64,000 nt of DNA from CBDCZY01 sp965224745 (GCA_965224745.1 CBDCZY010000001.1:682001-746000); one strand, 5' to 3'. Shown: positions 34,226 through 44,694, numbered from the stretch's first letter. Numbers and translations are program-made. The notes: generated from the letters alone by a model not told the origin.

Positions 34226-36076
34226 ATGCAAAACCACTTTCCACTCTGGAAAAATTTATTAGTTCTGATCGTCTTTTTGATTGGAATCATCTATGCGTTA
34301 CCGAACTTGTTTGGGGATGATCCTTCTATTCAAGTGTCACCGACAAGATCGGCCAAATTAGAACAAACTCAGATTGATAAAATTAAGCAGACGCTGAAAG
34401 AAAATGCATTACCTTTTAAAGGTCTGGAGTCTGATCAACAGAAACTGTTGTTTCGTTTCGAAAATACCGAGCAGCAACTACATGCATCAGATGTAGTAAA
34501 AGCAGCCCTGGGGAGCGATTATACAGTCGCTTTGAACCTGGCTCCTGCAACGCCTGGTTGGCTTCGGGCTATTAAAGCGTCGCCAATGTATTTGGGGCTC
34601 GACCTCAGAGGCGGGGTACATTTTTTACTTGATGTTGATATGGAAGCTGCCATCAAACAGGCCGAAGAACGTTACGGGGACGATATACGGGCAGCCCTAA
34701 GAAATAAAAAAGTACGCTATAAAAGCGTAGCAAGAGATGGCCATACCATCAGAATAGAATTGCAAAAAACTGACGCAATGATCGCTGCAACAGAGGTCAT
34801 GGAGACAAATTTCCCATCCCTTGAACTTAAAGAACTGCCTGAAATAAATGGTTTTGTGGCGACATTGGACGAGAGTGAGCAACGTGACATACGAAAGTTT
34901 GCACTTGATCAAAATATGACCACATTACGTAATCGAGTCAATGAACTTGGCGTAGCCGAACCCGTTATTCAACAACAAGGTGACCGCCGTATTGTCATAC
35001 AACTACCGGGTGTACAGGATACCGCTCGAGCTAAAGAAATTTTGGGTGCTACAGCGACTTTGGAATTTAAATTGGTCGATTTCGAGCACGATGTGCAGAA
35101 TGCGTTGGATGGAAAAATACCTTTGGGGGCTAAGTTATATAAAGAAAGAAATGGTAGTCCAGTTTTACTAAAGCGTGGGATTATTGTTACAGGAAACCAA
35201 GTGGTTGATGCTTCCTCCGGTATAGAGCAAACCAATGGCTCGCCGTCGGTATTTGTAACGTTGAACAGCATCGGCGCTAAAAAAATGTCTCAGATCACTC
35301 AAAAGAACATTGGCAAACCGATGGCGGTGGTGTTTATTGAAAATAAGATTCACTCTAAGATGGTCGATGGTCAGTTGACCCAGGAAAAAGAAAGGGTTGA
35401 AGAGGTCATTAATATAGCGACAATTCGCGATACCTTGAGCAAGCGTTTTCAAATTACCGGACTTGATAATACTCAGGAAGCAAGGAATTTGGCATTATTG
35501 TTACGAGCGGGTGCGCTGGCTGCTCCCGTGGATATAGTCGAAGAAAGGACGGTAGGACCCAGCCTTGGAAAAGACAATATTAAACAAGGTTTTATTTCAG
35601 TTGTAGCCGGTTTTGTTTTGGTGTTGATATTTATGGCGTTGTATTACAAGTATTTTGGCTTAATCGCCAATATCGCACTATTGTTTAATTTAATCATTAT
35701 TGTAGCCGTGCTATCGATGATGCAAGCTACGTTGACATTGCCTGGAATCGCAGGAATCGTGCTTACTATAGGGATGGCTGTAGATGCCAATGTACTGATT
35801 TATGAACGTATCAGAGAAGAAATAAAAAACGGTAATTCACCTCAAACCAGTATCTATGCTGGTTATGAAAAAGCGTTTACCACCATTTTTGATGCCAACA
35901 TCACGACTTTGATTGCAGCATTGGTATTATTTGGGTTTGGAACAGGGCCAATTAAAGGTTTTGCAGTAACGCTATCAATTGGTATTTTATCGTCTATGTT
36001 TACTGCGATCATCGGATCCAGAATGTTTGTGAACTGGATTTACGGTAACAAAAAAGTAAAAAAACTAGCGATTTAA
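34226..36076 (+). CDS. secD: Protein translocase subunit SecD
   Basis: 616 residues, six predicted membrane segments. N-terminal WKNLLVLIVFLIGIIYALPNLFGDDP, then LDLRGGVHFLLDVDME, the periplasmic P1 head, and the C-terminal RND-like bundle (GIAGIVLTIGMAVDANVLIYERIREE, FDANITTLIAALVLFGFGTGPIKGFAVTL). Uses proton-motive force to complete protein export with SecF. Confidence 0.97.
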   Translation: MQNHFPLWKNLLVLIVFLIGIIYALPNLFGDDPSIQVSPTRSAKLEQTQIDKIKQTLKENALPFKGLESDQQKLLFRFENTEQQLHASDVVKAALGSDYTVALNLAPATPGWLRAIKASPMYLGLDLRGGVHFLLDVDMEAAIKQAEERYGDDIRAALRNKKVRYKSVARDGHTIRIELQKTDAMIAATEVMETNFPSLELKELPEINGFVATLDESEQRDIRKFALDQNMTTLRNRVNELGVAEPVIQQQGDRRIVIQLPGVQDTARAKEILGATATLEFKLVDFEHDVQNALDGKIPLGAKLYKERNGSPVLLKRGIIVTGNQVVDASSGIEQTNGSPSVFVTLNSIGAKKMSQITQKNIGKPMAVVFIENKIHSKMVDGQLTQEKERVEEVINIATIRDTLSKRFQITGLDNTQEARNLALLLRAGALAAPVDIVEERTVGPSLGKDNIKQGFISVVAGFVLVLIFMALYYKYFGLIANIALLFNLIIIVAVLSMMQATLTLPGIAGIVLTIGMAVDANVLIYERIREEIKNGNSPQTSIYAGYEKAFTTIFDANITTLIAALVLFGFGTGPIKGFAVTLSIGILSSMFTAIIGSRMFVNWIYGNKKVKKLAI

Positions 36077-36125
36077 AACATAATATTTCGTTTGAGGGTG
36101 GATCAAATTCCGTTTGGAGGATGTA

Positions 36126-37067
36126 ATGATTTTTGACAATCTAAAAAATACTAATTTTGACTTTATGGGCAAGCGGAAGCTTGCTTTGATTTTTTCTTCA
36201 ATTCTAATTTTAATCTCATTAAGTTCGCTGGCTTTTCGAGGATTGAATTTAGGCTTGGACTTTACTGGTGGAACGCTCATCGAAATAGGTTATCCTGAAA
36301 CTGTCGATATTACTGTGCTTCGAGATAAGCTAAAAAAAGGAGGTTTTGCTTCGGCCAGTGTGCAAAATTTCGGAACTTCGAAAGATGTGTTGATTCGATT
36401 AGCGCCAAAAAAGGGGGTTAGTGAGGCCGATCTTAGTAGTAAGGTTTTGACTGTCGTCAATCAAGATGTTGCCGTAGAAGGGGAAATACGGCGTATCGAA
36501 TTCGTTGGTTCACAAGTTGGCGATGAATTGACTCAAGATGGTAGTTTGGCGTTACTCTATGCGCTATTCGGAATCTTGATTTATGTTGCCTGGCGTTTCG
36601 AATATAAGTTTTCCTTGGGGTCGGTAGTCGCTCTGATTCATGACGTAATAATCACCTTGGGTTTCTTCTCTGTTTTCGGTTTTGAATTTGATTTGACCGT
36701 TATAGCCGCGCTACTGGCGGTGATTGGTTATTCTTTGAATGATACTATTGTAGTATTTGACCGGATTCGAGAAAATTTTCGGAAGATGCGCAAGGATAAC
36801 CCTTTAAACACCATGAATGTTTCCATTAACCAGACTTTGAGCAGAACGTTAATGACATCATTTACCACCATTTTAGTTGTAGCCGCTCTGGCTGTATTAG
36901 GTGGCGAGATTATCCACAATTTTGCGATTGCATTGTTAGTGGGTGTTTTAATCGGGACTTATTCGTCCATCTTTGTCGCCAGCGCCGCGACGCTTGCCTT
37001 AGGTGTCAGTAAAGAAGATTTGATGTTACCTGAAAAAGAAGGTGCAGAAATCGATAATCGTCCATAG
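36126..37067 (+). CDS. secF: Protein translocase subunit SecF
   Basis: 313 residues from ATG 36126, which follows a GGAGG at ideal spacing. FMGKRKLALIFSSILI, GLDFTGGTLIEI, and the conserved FAALLAVIGYSLNDTIVVFDRIREN-type segment. Six membrane helices; partner of SecD. Confidence 0.97.
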   Translation: MIFDNLKNTNFDFMGKRKLALIFSSILILISLSSLAFRGLNLGLDFTGGTLIEIGYPETVDITVLRDKLKKGGFASASVQNFGTSKDVLIRLAPKKGVSEADLSSKVLTVVNQDVAVEGEIRRIEFVGSQVGDELTQDGSLALLYALFGILIYVAWRFEYKFSLGSVVALIHDVIITLGFFSVFGFEFDLTVIAALLAVIGYSLNDTIVVFDRIRENFRKMRKDNPLNTMNVSINQTLSRTLMTSFTTILVVAALAVLGGEIIHNFAIALLVGVLIGTYSSIFVASAATLALGVSKEDLMLPEKEGAEIDNRP

Positions 37068-37114
37068 AAGGAATTAATTTTTTATCTTAGAAACTTTATA
37101 CAAAGAGGATTTAA

Positions 37115-37546
37115 ATGGCAATAGAACGAACTTTTTCAATTATTAAACCGGACGCCGTTGCTAAAAATGTAATTGGTCAAATTTATAACCGGTTTGAAAG
37201 TAATGGGCTTAAAATCATTGCTTCAAAAATGATCCAAATGACTCGCGAGCAAGCCGAGGGTTTTTATGCAGTACATAGTGAACGACCGTTTTTCAATGAT
37301 CTTGTAGAATTTATGATTTCAGGTCCAGTCATGGTGCAAGCCCTAGAAGGTGAGGATGCGATTGCAAAAAACCGTCAGTTAATGGGAGCCACAAACCCTG
37401 CTGAAGCTGATGCAGGTACTATTAGAGCAGATTTCGCGCAAAGCATAGACGAAAATGCGGTGCATGGTTCAGATGGGCCTGATACTGCAAAGCAGGAAAT
37501 CACGTTCTTTTTTTCTGACGAAGAACTTTGCGCCAGAACCCGCTAA
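37115..37546 (+). CDS. ndk: Nucleoside diphosphate kinase
   Basis: 143 residues, typical length. ERTFSIIKPDAVAKN, RPFFNDLVEFMISGPV, GATNPAEADAGTIRADFA and the active-site His in NAVHGSDG. Transfers gamma-phosphate between nucleotides. Good ribosome site (AGAGGA). Four bases separate its stop from the rlmN ATG. Confidence 0.97.
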   Translation: MAIERTFSIIKPDAVAKNVIGQIYNRFESNGLKIIASKMIQMTREQAEGFYAVHSERPFFNDLVEFMISGPVMVQALEGEDAIAKNRQLMGATNPAEADAGTIRADFAQSIDENAVHGSDGPDTAKQEITFFFSDEELCARTR

Positions 37547-37550
37547 GGCG

Positions 37551-38633
37551 ATGAAAACTAATTTACTCAACTTTGATAGAAAAGGTTTACAAGACTTTTT
37601 TACAGAGTTGGGTGAAAAACCTTTTCGAGCAACTCAGGTCTTGCAATGGATCTATCAGTACGGCGTGTTGAATTTTGATGAGATGTCCAATCTCAGTAAA
37701 TCATTACGGCAATACCTTAACGATCATTGCACTGTTTCACTTCCTGACATTGTTTTAGAACAGCAGGCAAAGGATGGTACCTGCAAGTGGGTTCTTGACA
37801 TGGATAATGGAAATCGTGTTGAAACCGTTTTCATCCCTGAAGAGAATAGAGGGACTCTATGTGTTTCTTCACAAGTAGGGTGTGCCTTAGCGTGTACTTT
37901 TTGCTCGACCGGGCATCAAGGTTTTAACCGTAACCTCAGTGTTGCAGAGATTATCGGTCAGGTTTTACTGGCGACTCGGCAATTAAAGGACACCAACCGG
38001 ATTACTAATGTTGTTATGATGGGCATGGGCGAGCCTTTGCTTAATTTCGATAATGTAGTTCAAGCAATGAATATCATGCTGGATGACTTTGCTTTCTGTT
38101 TGTCGAAACGACGTGTCACAGTCAGCACATCCGGCGTAGTTCCTACCATGTATCGGTTGGTCGATAGCATTGACGTGAGTCTGGCAGTGTCATTACATGC
38201 GTCTTGTGATGAATTGAGAAACACATTGGTGCCCATCAATAAAAAATATCCATTGCAGGAGTTATTGGCAGCCTGCCGTTATGCGGTTGAAGGGTCTCCT
38301 CGAAAAAAAGTTACCTTTGAATATGTCATGCTCGACCAGGTGAATGATTCACAGGTCGATGCAAGAGCGATGATCAGGTTGCTAAAAGATGTGCCATCAA
38401 AAATCAATTTAATTCCTTTCAATCCTTTTCCGCAATCTCAATATCAATGTTCTTCACCGACAACAATTGATCGTTTTCGGAATATTCTGCATCAGTCTGG
38501 AATGATTACTACGATTAGGAAGACGCGTGGCGATGATATAGATGCAGCCTGTGGTCAATTGGTCGGACAAGTGGAAGATAAAAGCAAACGTTTTGCCAAA
38601 ATGCAGCAAACAATGGCCTTTTCTCCTCACTAA
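37551..38633 (+). CDS. rlmN: 23S rRNA A2503 / tRNA A37 C2-methyltransferase RlmN
   Basis: 360 residues from ATG 37551; the frame is open further upstream through ndk. Radical SAM motif CALACTFCSTG (CX3CX2C), GMGEPLLNFDNV, HASCDELRN, and the methyl-carrying Cys in DIDAACGQL. Translationally adjacent to ndk, the standard gammaproteobacterial order. Confidence 0.96.
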   Translation: MKTNLLNFDRKGLQDFFTELGEKPFRATQVLQWIYQYGVLNFDEMSNLSKSLRQYLNDHCTVSLPDIVLEQQAKDGTCKWVLDMDNGNRVETVFIPEENRGTLCVSSQVGCALACTFCSTGHQGFNRNLSVAEIIGQVLLATRQLKDTNRITNVVMMGMGEPLLNFDNVVQAMNIMLDDFAFCLSKRRVTVSTSGVVPTMYRLVDSIDVSLAVSLHASCDELRNTLVPINKKYPLQELLAACRYAVEGSPRKKVTFEYVMLDQVNDSQVDARAMIRLLKDVPSKINLIPFNPFPQSQYQCSSPTTIDRFRNILHQSGMITTIRKTRGDDIDAACGQLVGQVEDKSKRFAKMQQTMAFSPH

Positions 38634-38649
38634 TTAACCATCACCAGCT

Positions 38650-39414
38650 ATGAATATTAACCTTTCCTACAGAGTAATACCTTTAATTTTTCTAGCAACT
38701 ATTCTATCCGGTTGTGGTTTATTTGGCTCATCAGGTCATGGTAAAAGCAAAACCGATCTGTCAGGTCTGTATGTCGATATGGGCGTGAGATACATGGATG
38801 TCGGGAAAATGGATATAGCATTGGAAAAACTAGAGCATGCCTTGGAGCTGAATCCAAATAACGGTGATGCTCATAATGCATTAGCGGTTTTCTACGATAA
38901 AATTAATTTACTTGATAAAGCTGATGTCCACTTCAACAAAGCACTTAGGATCAAGCCAAATGACTCGAGTATTGCGAATAATTACGGAAAATTGCTTTGT
39001 AAACGTGGTGATTACGACAAAGCGTTCAGTTACATCAATAAGGCTTTAGCGCTACCAATGAATGATCGGCAATGGTATGCGTTGGCTAATGCCGGTCAAT
39101 GTTACCAAACAAGAGGTGATAACCAGGCTGCTGAAGATAACTATCGTAAAGCGCTTTCCCTGCATGGTACCTTTGCCCCTGCCTTAAAAGGTATGGCCTA
39201 CATTAGTTTTGATGCCAACAAAAATCGTTCGGCGCGGGCCTTTCTCGAACGCTATCTGAATGTTGCAGATGAAAATGAGGATACCTTATTATTAGGCGTT
39301 AAAATAGAACAAGCTATTGGTAACCAACGGCTCAAAAAAGAGTATGCAGAGAAATTGGATCGGCTTTATCCAAATTCAAAGCAAGCCCGAGAAGCAGCAG
39401 AGTTGGTGCAATAA
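38650..39414 (+). CDS. pilF: Type IV pilus biogenesis lipoprotein PilF (PilW-type pilotin)
   Basis: 254 residues; lipoprotein signal with lipobox LSGC, then several TPR units (MGVRYMDVGKMDIALEKLEHALELNPNN, LDKADVHFNKALRIKPND, YDKAFSYINKAL, QAAEDNYRKALSLHG). PilF is the outer-membrane pilotin for secretin PilQ. The position between rlmN and hisS is the conserved one for pilF. Confidence 0.92.
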   Translation: MNINLSYRVIPLIFLATILSGCGLFGSSGHGKSKTDLSGLYVDMGVRYMDVGKMDIALEKLEHALELNPNNGDAHNALAVFYDKINLLDKADVHFNKALRIKPNDSSIANNYGKLLCKRGDYDKAFSYINKALALPMNDRQWYALANAGQCYQTRGDNQAAEDNYRKALSLHGTFAPALKGMAYISFDANKNRSARAFLERYLNVADENEDTLLLGVKIEQAIGNQRLKKEYAEKLDRLYPNSKQAREAAELVQ

Positions 39415-39420
39415 ATTAAA

Positions 39421-40707
39421 ATGAGTAACAAAATTCAAGCCGTTCGTGGCATGCATGATATCTTGCCTGAACAGACACCCAACTGGCATTATGTTGAAGC
39501 GACCTTGCGAGACGTATTTGCTGCCTATGGTTATCAAGAAATTCGATTACCGATAGTCGAAAAAACTGAATTATTCAAACGTTCAATCGGTGAAGTCACT
39601 GATATTGTCGAGAAAGAGATGTACACCTTTGAAGATCGAAGCGGCGACTCGCTCACGCTAAGACCAGAGGGAACGGCAGGGTGTCTGCGCGCCTGTATTG
39701 AACACGGGTTATTGCACAACCAGGTTCAGCGACTCTGGTATTACGGCCCAATGTTTCGTCACGAACGTCCGCAAGCAGGTCGTTATCGTCAATTTTATCA
39801 GGTTGGCCTTGAAACCTATGGCATGCCTGGGCCGGATATTGACGCTGAGATCATTGCTTTAACTTACCGGCTGTGGAAAAGACTTGGCGTTCAGCACAAA
39901 ATGCAGTTACAACTGAATTCGTTAGGAACCAGTGAGGAACGCTTAATTTACCGAGAAAAGCTGATAACTTATCTCAAAGGACATGAGCAACAATTAGATG
40001 AGGATAGTCGAAGACGGTTAGACACTAATCCATTACGTATCCTCGATAGTAAAAATCCGGAAATGGCTCAACTTATCAAAGATGCTCCGGTTCTACTCGA
40101 ATACCTGGGTTCGGAAAGTTCAAGACACTTCAACGAGCTCACTGAATTTTTGCGGGATCTCGATATTCAATTTGAGTTGAATACCCGTTTGGTACGAGGT
40201 TTGGACTATTACTGCAATACGGTTTTTGAGTGGGTTACTGATTCTCTTGGCGCTCAAGGTACTGTGTGTGCTGGTGGACGCTACGATGGTTTAATTGCAC
40301 AACTCGGTGGACGAGGTGCTTCTGCCATTGGTTTCGCTATGGGGATTGAACGGCTCGTTGCCTTACTTGATGAGCAAAAGAAGCAGACCAGGGTAGATGG
40401 CTATCTTGTCTGCGTCGGCGGAGGTACTGTACAGCAAGGCATAAAACTTGCCGAACAACTGCGAGATGCATTACCTGAATTTAATCTGATCTTGAATTGC
40501 GGTGGTGGCAGTTATAAAAGTCAATTCAAAAAAGCAGATAAGTGTGGCGCAAACTATGCCTTGGTTTTAGGAGAAGATGAAATAGCGAATCAGCGAGTCA
40601 GCATCAAATCATTAAGGCAAAGTGAAGAGCAGGTTATTATTCTCCAGACAGAGGCTGTGGATCATTTCAAACATATTCTTAACGATACAACAATCAGTAA
40701 ATACTGA
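39421..40707 (+). CDS. hisS: Histidyl-tRNA synthetase
   Basis: 428 residues, class II synthetase: RGMHDILPEQT, LRPEGTAGCLRA (motif 2 region), FRHERPQAGRYRQFYQ, LVRGLDYYCNTVFE, AGGRYDGL, FAMGIERL (motif 3). Anticodon-binding domain at the C-terminus. Starts 6 bases after pilF. Confidence 0.97.
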   Translation: MSNKIQAVRGMHDILPEQTPNWHYVEATLRDVFAAYGYQEIRLPIVEKTELFKRSIGEVTDIVEKEMYTFEDRSGDSLTLRPEGTAGCLRACIEHGLLHNQVQRLWYYGPMFRHERPQAGRYRQFYQVGLETYGMPGPDIDAEIIALTYRLWKRLGVQHKMQLQLNSLGTSEERLIYREKLITYLKGHEQQLDEDSRRRLDTNPLRILDSKNPEMAQLIKDAPVLLEYLGSESSRHFNELTEFLRDLDIQFELNTRLVRGLDYYCNTVFEWVTDSLGAQGTVCAGGRYDGLIAQLGGRGASAIGFAMGIERLVALLDEQKKQTRVDGYLVCVGGGTVQQGIKLAEQLRDALPEFNLILNCGGGSYKSQFKKADKCGANYALVLGEDEIANQRVSIKSLRQSEEQVIILQTEAVDHFKHILNDTTISKY

Positions 40708-40715
40708 GGATTAAA

Positions 40716-41366
40716 GTGGAAATATATAATTCAGAAGAAGAACAAATAGACGCTATCAAGAGATGGTTCAAAACCAATGGTAGCTCAACCCTGATCGGCC
40801 TTTCAATTGGAGTTTTATTACTATTTGGTTGGAATTATTGGAAAAGCTATGATTTGCAACAACGTGAACAAGCATCACTGCAGTATCAAAAACTTCTTGG
40901 GGTTGTAGAGAACAAGAACAAAGAAGGAGCCCAACAATTATCACAACACATTATCAAAGAGTTTGGTAATACTGCCTACAGCGCTTATGCTGAACTGATC
41001 AAAGTTAAACTAAAGGTTGATAGTGATGATATTGATGGAGCTAAAGCCATATTAGAACAACTGGTAACAACCGCTCCTGATGAAGGTCTGAAGAATGTGG
41101 CTCGTATCCGGTTAGTCAGATTGCTCCTGGCAACAGGTCAGTATGAAGAAGGTTTGAAAATGATAGCCGAAGCTGATCCAGAGAAAACAGCTAATTTTAA
41201 TGCCGAATACGAAGAGCTTACCGGCGATCTGTATTTGGGGTTAGGTCGTTTGGGTGAAGCTCGAACATCGTATCAAAAAGCCATGGTGGCGGGTCGGCAA
41301 TCGCCATTATTGCAATTGAAAATGGGTGATGTAGCGCTTCCAAAATTGAAAGAAAAAACAGACTAA
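40716..41366 (+). CDS. yfgM: YfgM-type SecYEG ancillary subunit (TPR, membrane anchored)
   Basis: 216 residues from a GTG start with TGAGGA upstream. Cytoplasmic N-terminus EEEQIDAIKRWFKTNG, one membrane helix (SSTLIGLSIGVLLLFGWNYW), then a periplasmic TPR-like domain (AKAILEQLVTTAPDEGLKNVARIRLVRLLLATGQYEEG). This is the YfgM family, which helps hand secreted proteins to periplasmic chaperones. Its TAA overlaps the bamB ATG by one base. Confidence 0.92.
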   Translation: MEIYNSEEEQIDAIKRWFKTNGSSTLIGLSIGVLLLFGWNYWKSYDLQQREQASLQYQKLLGVVENKNKEGAQQLSQHIIKEFGNTAYSAYAELIKVKLKVDSDDIDGAKAILEQLVTTAPDEGLKNVARIRLVRLLLATGQYEEGLKMIAEADPEKTANFNAEYEELTGDLYLGLGRLGEARTSYQKAMVAGRQSPLLQLKMGDVALPKLKEKTD

Positions 41367-42532
41367 TGCGGGCTACGCTGTTTCTTATAGCTGTCTGGGT
41401 AATTTCTGGATGTAGCGCATTTTCAGGGATCACCGATATCTTTTCCGATGAAGATAACGTCGAACCACCTGCCGAACTGGTCGATTACGAACCTGAAATA
41501 GAGATCGAAACCATTTGGGAGGAGAACATTGGTGAAGGTTCGGAAGATTTGCGCTTAAAACTTCTTCCAGTTGAGCAGGAAGAAGTTCTATACGTGGCGG
41601 ATCACGAAGGATTGCTCACTGCTATCAGTGCAGAAACAGGTGACTCAGTTTGGGAAATAGAAACTGAGATACCATTCTCTGGCGGCCCTGGTATTGGCAA
41701 TGATACATTGATTTTAGGTAGTAGTGATGCGGACGTTACTGCTTTTAATATCGCCGACGGCAAATTATTGTGGGAAACGAGAGTGTCCAGTGAAGTTATC
41801 TCCGTGCCAGCGATTGAGCAAGGCATAGTCGTTGTTCGTGCCATTGATGGTAAATTAACCGCTTTAAGCGAAGAAAATGGCGAGGAGTTATGGACTTATG
41901 AGCGTAATGTTCCTGCCCTAAGTCTACGTGGCGAAGGCAAGCCCTTGATTATAAATGATCAAGTGATAGCTGGTTTCCCAAGCGGGAAATTGATTGCCTT
42001 GCGACTGGTTGACGGAAAACTGGAATGGGAATCAAATGTCGCCTTGCCAAAAGGCCGATCAGAAGTAGAGCGTTTGATTGACTTGGATGGCGATCCAGTG
42101 GAAGCTGATGGTATTATTTTTCTTACCAGCTATCAACAAGGCGTGTTTGCTGTGTTACTGCAAGACGGTGAAATTCTATGGCGCAATGAAGAAGTATCCT
42201 CTTTTTCTGACATGACGTTGGATTGGCGGTTCCTTTATGTGACGGATGAAAATAGTGATACTTGGCAGCTTGACCAAAGAACCGGCGCTGCATTATGGAA
42301 GCAAAAAAAACTGCATCGAAGGAATTTAACAGCTCCTGCCGTCTATGAAGACTTTGTTGTTGTAGGGGATTTTGAAGGGTATGTTCACTGGCTGAATGAT
42401 GATGATGGCAAGCAAATGGGAAGAATTCGTGTGACAGACGAACCCTTTCAAATTGCACCACTTATCGTGGATGATATAGTTTATGTTTATGCGACTGATG
42501 GTACATTAGCCGCTTTAAAAATTAGTCAATAA
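41366..42532 (+). CDS. bamB: Outer-membrane assembly lipoprotein BamB
   Basis: 388 residues. Lipobox ISGC, then an eight-bladed PQQ-type propeller with repeated 'G.L.A....G...W' blades (ETGDSVWEIETEIPFSGGPGI; ADGKLLWETRV; NGEELWTYE; DGEILWRNEE; ATDGTLAAL). Scaffolding lipoprotein of the BAM complex. Coupled to yfgM. Confidence 0.95.
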   Translation: MRATLFLIAVWVISGCSAFSGITDIFSDEDNVEPPAELVDYEPEIEIETIWEENIGEGSEDLRLKLLPVEQEEVLYVADHEGLLTAISAETGDSVWEIETEIPFSGGPGIGNDTLILGSSDADVTAFNIADGKLLWETRVSSEVISVPAIEQGIVVVRAIDGKLTALSEENGEELWTYERNVPALSLRGEGKPLIINDQVIAGFPSGKLIALRLVDGKLEWESNVALPKGRSEVERLIDLDGDPVEADGIIFLTSYQQGVFAVLLQDGEILWRNEEVSSFSDMTLDWRFLYVTDENSDTWQLDQRTGAALWKQKKLHRRNLTAPAVYEDFVVVGDFEGYVHWLNDDDGKQMGRIRVTDEPFQIAPLIVDDIVYVYATDGTLAALKISQ

Positions 42533-42618
42533 CTTTTCGCTGTCAGTACTTTATTCTTACAACCATGCCTTGCATGTTATAACGCTTTTAGTCTTATTCT
42601 TAAACGAAAACCCATCCC

Positions 42619-44022
42619 ATGATACTTCCTGTCATTGCTTTAGTTGGCCGCCCCAATGTTGGTAAATCCACGCTATTTAATTATTTGACTCGAACCAGGG
42701 ATGCGTTGGTAGCAGACTATCCCGGCTTAACTAGAGATCGTCAATACGGACGGATCAGACGGGGTGAATTAAATGCTATCCTGGTTGATACCGGTGGACT
42801 TACGGATAGCAAAGAAGGGGTTGCCGGTTTTTCCAAACTTCAAGTTCACAGAGCCTTAGCAGAAGCAGACATCATTGTTTTTATGGTGGATGCAAGAGAA
42901 GGGATCAATACGGCTGATTTTGCTATTTCTGATCAATTACGCAAAATGAGTAAATCTATTATATTGGTGACGAATAAAAATGATGGGTTAGATGCCACGC
43001 TCGCCAGTTCTGATTTTTATTCGTTAGCGTTGGGTGATCCGGTAAAAATAGCTGCTTCACATGGTCAGGGAATCCCTGAGTTACTGCAAACCATTCAGGC
43101 GGTGCTGCCGAATACTGTATCTGAACTGGAAAATGTAGAGCAAGAGCCCAAAGGCATTGCTATTGCTGTAGTAGGAAGACCGAATGTTGGTAAATCTACG
43201 CTGGTTAATCGTATCCTGGGTGAAGAAAGAGTCGTTGTTTTTGATCAACCGGGGACCACTCGCGACAGTATTTATATTGAGTTTGAACGGCGAGGTAAGC
43301 CTTTCACGTTGATTGATACCGCTGGCATGAGGCGCCGCGCGAAAATCTCGGAAGCGATTGAAAAATTCAGCGTTATTAAAGCCATGAAAGCAATAGATAA
43401 AGCGAATGTAGTTATTTATTTGGCTGATGCCAGTGAAGGAGTGACGGATCAGGATGCAAGCCTGATGGGAATGGTTATGGAAGCGGGTAGAGCGTTAATT
43501 ATCGGCCTAAATAAATGGGATGGCATATCCCCTGATCAGAAACAAACCATCCAAAGACAAATTGACCTTAAACTACCGTTTGTTAAATTCGCTGAAAAAC
43601 ATCCAATTTCCGCTTTACATGGCAGTGGGGTGGGTAAATTGTTTGATAAGATTGACAAACTTTATCGAGCTTCGATGATTGATTTGTCGACCTCAGTGTT
43701 ATCAGACATCCTCCATGATGCCCTGCAAAGTCATCAACCGCCTTTGGTTCGAGGCCGTCGCATTAAACTTAAATATGCCCACCAAGGTGGACATAACCCA
43801 CCCAGGGTTGTTATTCATGGGAATCAGACCAATGCGTTACCAGATTCTTACAAACGATTTTTACAAAATTATTTTCGTCAGCGATTAAAATTGGAAGGAA
43901 CCCCGATACACCTCGAATTTCGTACTTCTGACAATCCTTTTAAAGGGATAAGAAATAAATTGACTGAAAGACAAGTCAAACGCCGTAAGCGATTGATGAA
44001 ACATGTTAAAAAACGAAAATAA
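42619..44022 (+). CDS. der: Ribosome-associated GTPase Der (EngA)
   Basis: 467 residues with two tandem GTPase domains, each with G1 GRPNVGKST (residues ~9 and ~188) and DTGG / DTAG switch motifs, NKND and NKWD specificity motifs. A C-terminal KH-like domain follows (LKYAHQGGHNPPRVVIHGN). Needed for 50S subunit maturation. Last gene of the ndk-der run. Confidence 0.97.
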   Translation: MILPVIALVGRPNVGKSTLFNYLTRTRDALVADYPGLTRDRQYGRIRRGELNAILVDTGGLTDSKEGVAGFSKLQVHRALAEADIIVFMVDAREGINTADFAISDQLRKMSKSIILVTNKNDGLDATLASSDFYSLALGDPVKIAASHGQGIPELLQTIQAVLPNTVSELENVEQEPKGIAIAVVGRPNVGKSTLVNRILGEERVVVFDQPGTTRDSIYIEFERRGKPFTLIDTAGMRRRAKISEAIEKFSVIKAMKAIDKANVVIYLADASEGVTDQDASLMGMVMEAGRALIIGLNKWDGISPDQKQTIQRQIDLKLPFVKFAEKHPISALHGSGVGKLFDKIDKLYRASMIDLSTSVLSDILHDALQSHQPPLVRGRRIKLKYAHQGGHNPPRVVIHGNQTNALPDSYKRFLQNYFRQRLKLEGTPIHLEFRTSDNPFKGIRNKLTERQVKRRKRLMKHVKKRK

Positions 44023-44193
44023 GATTTGGTATCACAGTATTCTTATGGCAAGAAACAGTGCATTGTTAAAGCTAGCAGGCAGCTTTATAAACGGGTAATA
44101 TTCATGTTAGTCTCTCTAACCTAAGTGAGTTGAGAGTTCAGAAGATTTTTATTACCACTTCGATACAGCATTCCTAATACGGGAGATTCTTTT

Positions 44194-44694
44194 ATGGCTA
44201 ATATTCAATTTATGGGTAAACCTATTCATACTTCAGGTGAATTACCAGCAGTTGGTAGCAACGCGCCTGATTTCTCTTTAACCAATGGCAAGTTAGCGGA
44301 TGTGTCTTTGGCAACCTATCAAGGAAAGAGGAAAATTATGAATATTGTTCCCAGTTTAGATACGCCAACTTGTGCAACTTCGACCCGAAAGTTTAACGAA
44401 AAAGCAGATCGGTTGCCCAATACTGTTGTATTAATCGTCTCGGCAGACTTGCCTTTCGCCCAAGATCGTTTTTGCGGGTCAGAGGGCTTGGAAAGTGTGA
44501 TCCCACTTTCAACATTTCGCTCCAGCTTTGCTCAAGATTACGGTGTTGCTATTACTGATAGCGTACTGGCAGGGTTAACGGCTAGAGCGGTGGTGATAAT
44601 TGACGAACAAGATAAAATTATCTATACCGAATTAGTCGACGAAATCAGTCAAGAACCGAATTATATCAATGCTCTGGCAGCGAGTGAAGGGTAA
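44194..44694 (+). CDS. tpx: Thiol peroxidase Tpx
   Basis: 166 residues, atypical 2-Cys peroxiredoxin. IVPSLDTPTCATSTRKFN carries peroxidatic Cys60; DRFCGSEGLE carries resolving Cys94. A ribosome site (GGGAGA) precedes ATG 44194. Reduces lipid and hydrogen peroxides using thioredoxin. It sits next to the persulfide dioxygenase gene, consistent with a thiol/peroxide stress neighbourhood. Confidence 0.95.
   Translation: MANIQFMGKPIHTSGELPAVGSNAPDFSLTNGKLADVSLATYQGKRKIMNIVPSLDTPTCATSTRKFNEKADRLPNTVVLIVSADLPFAQDRFCGSEGLESVIPLSTFRSSFAQDYGVAITDSVLAGLTARAVVIIDEQDKIIYTELVDEISQEPNYINALAASEG

Noticed and set aside
44046..44080. Small stem AAAGCT/AGCTTT after der as a terminator
   Set aside because: Only six pairs and no T-run.
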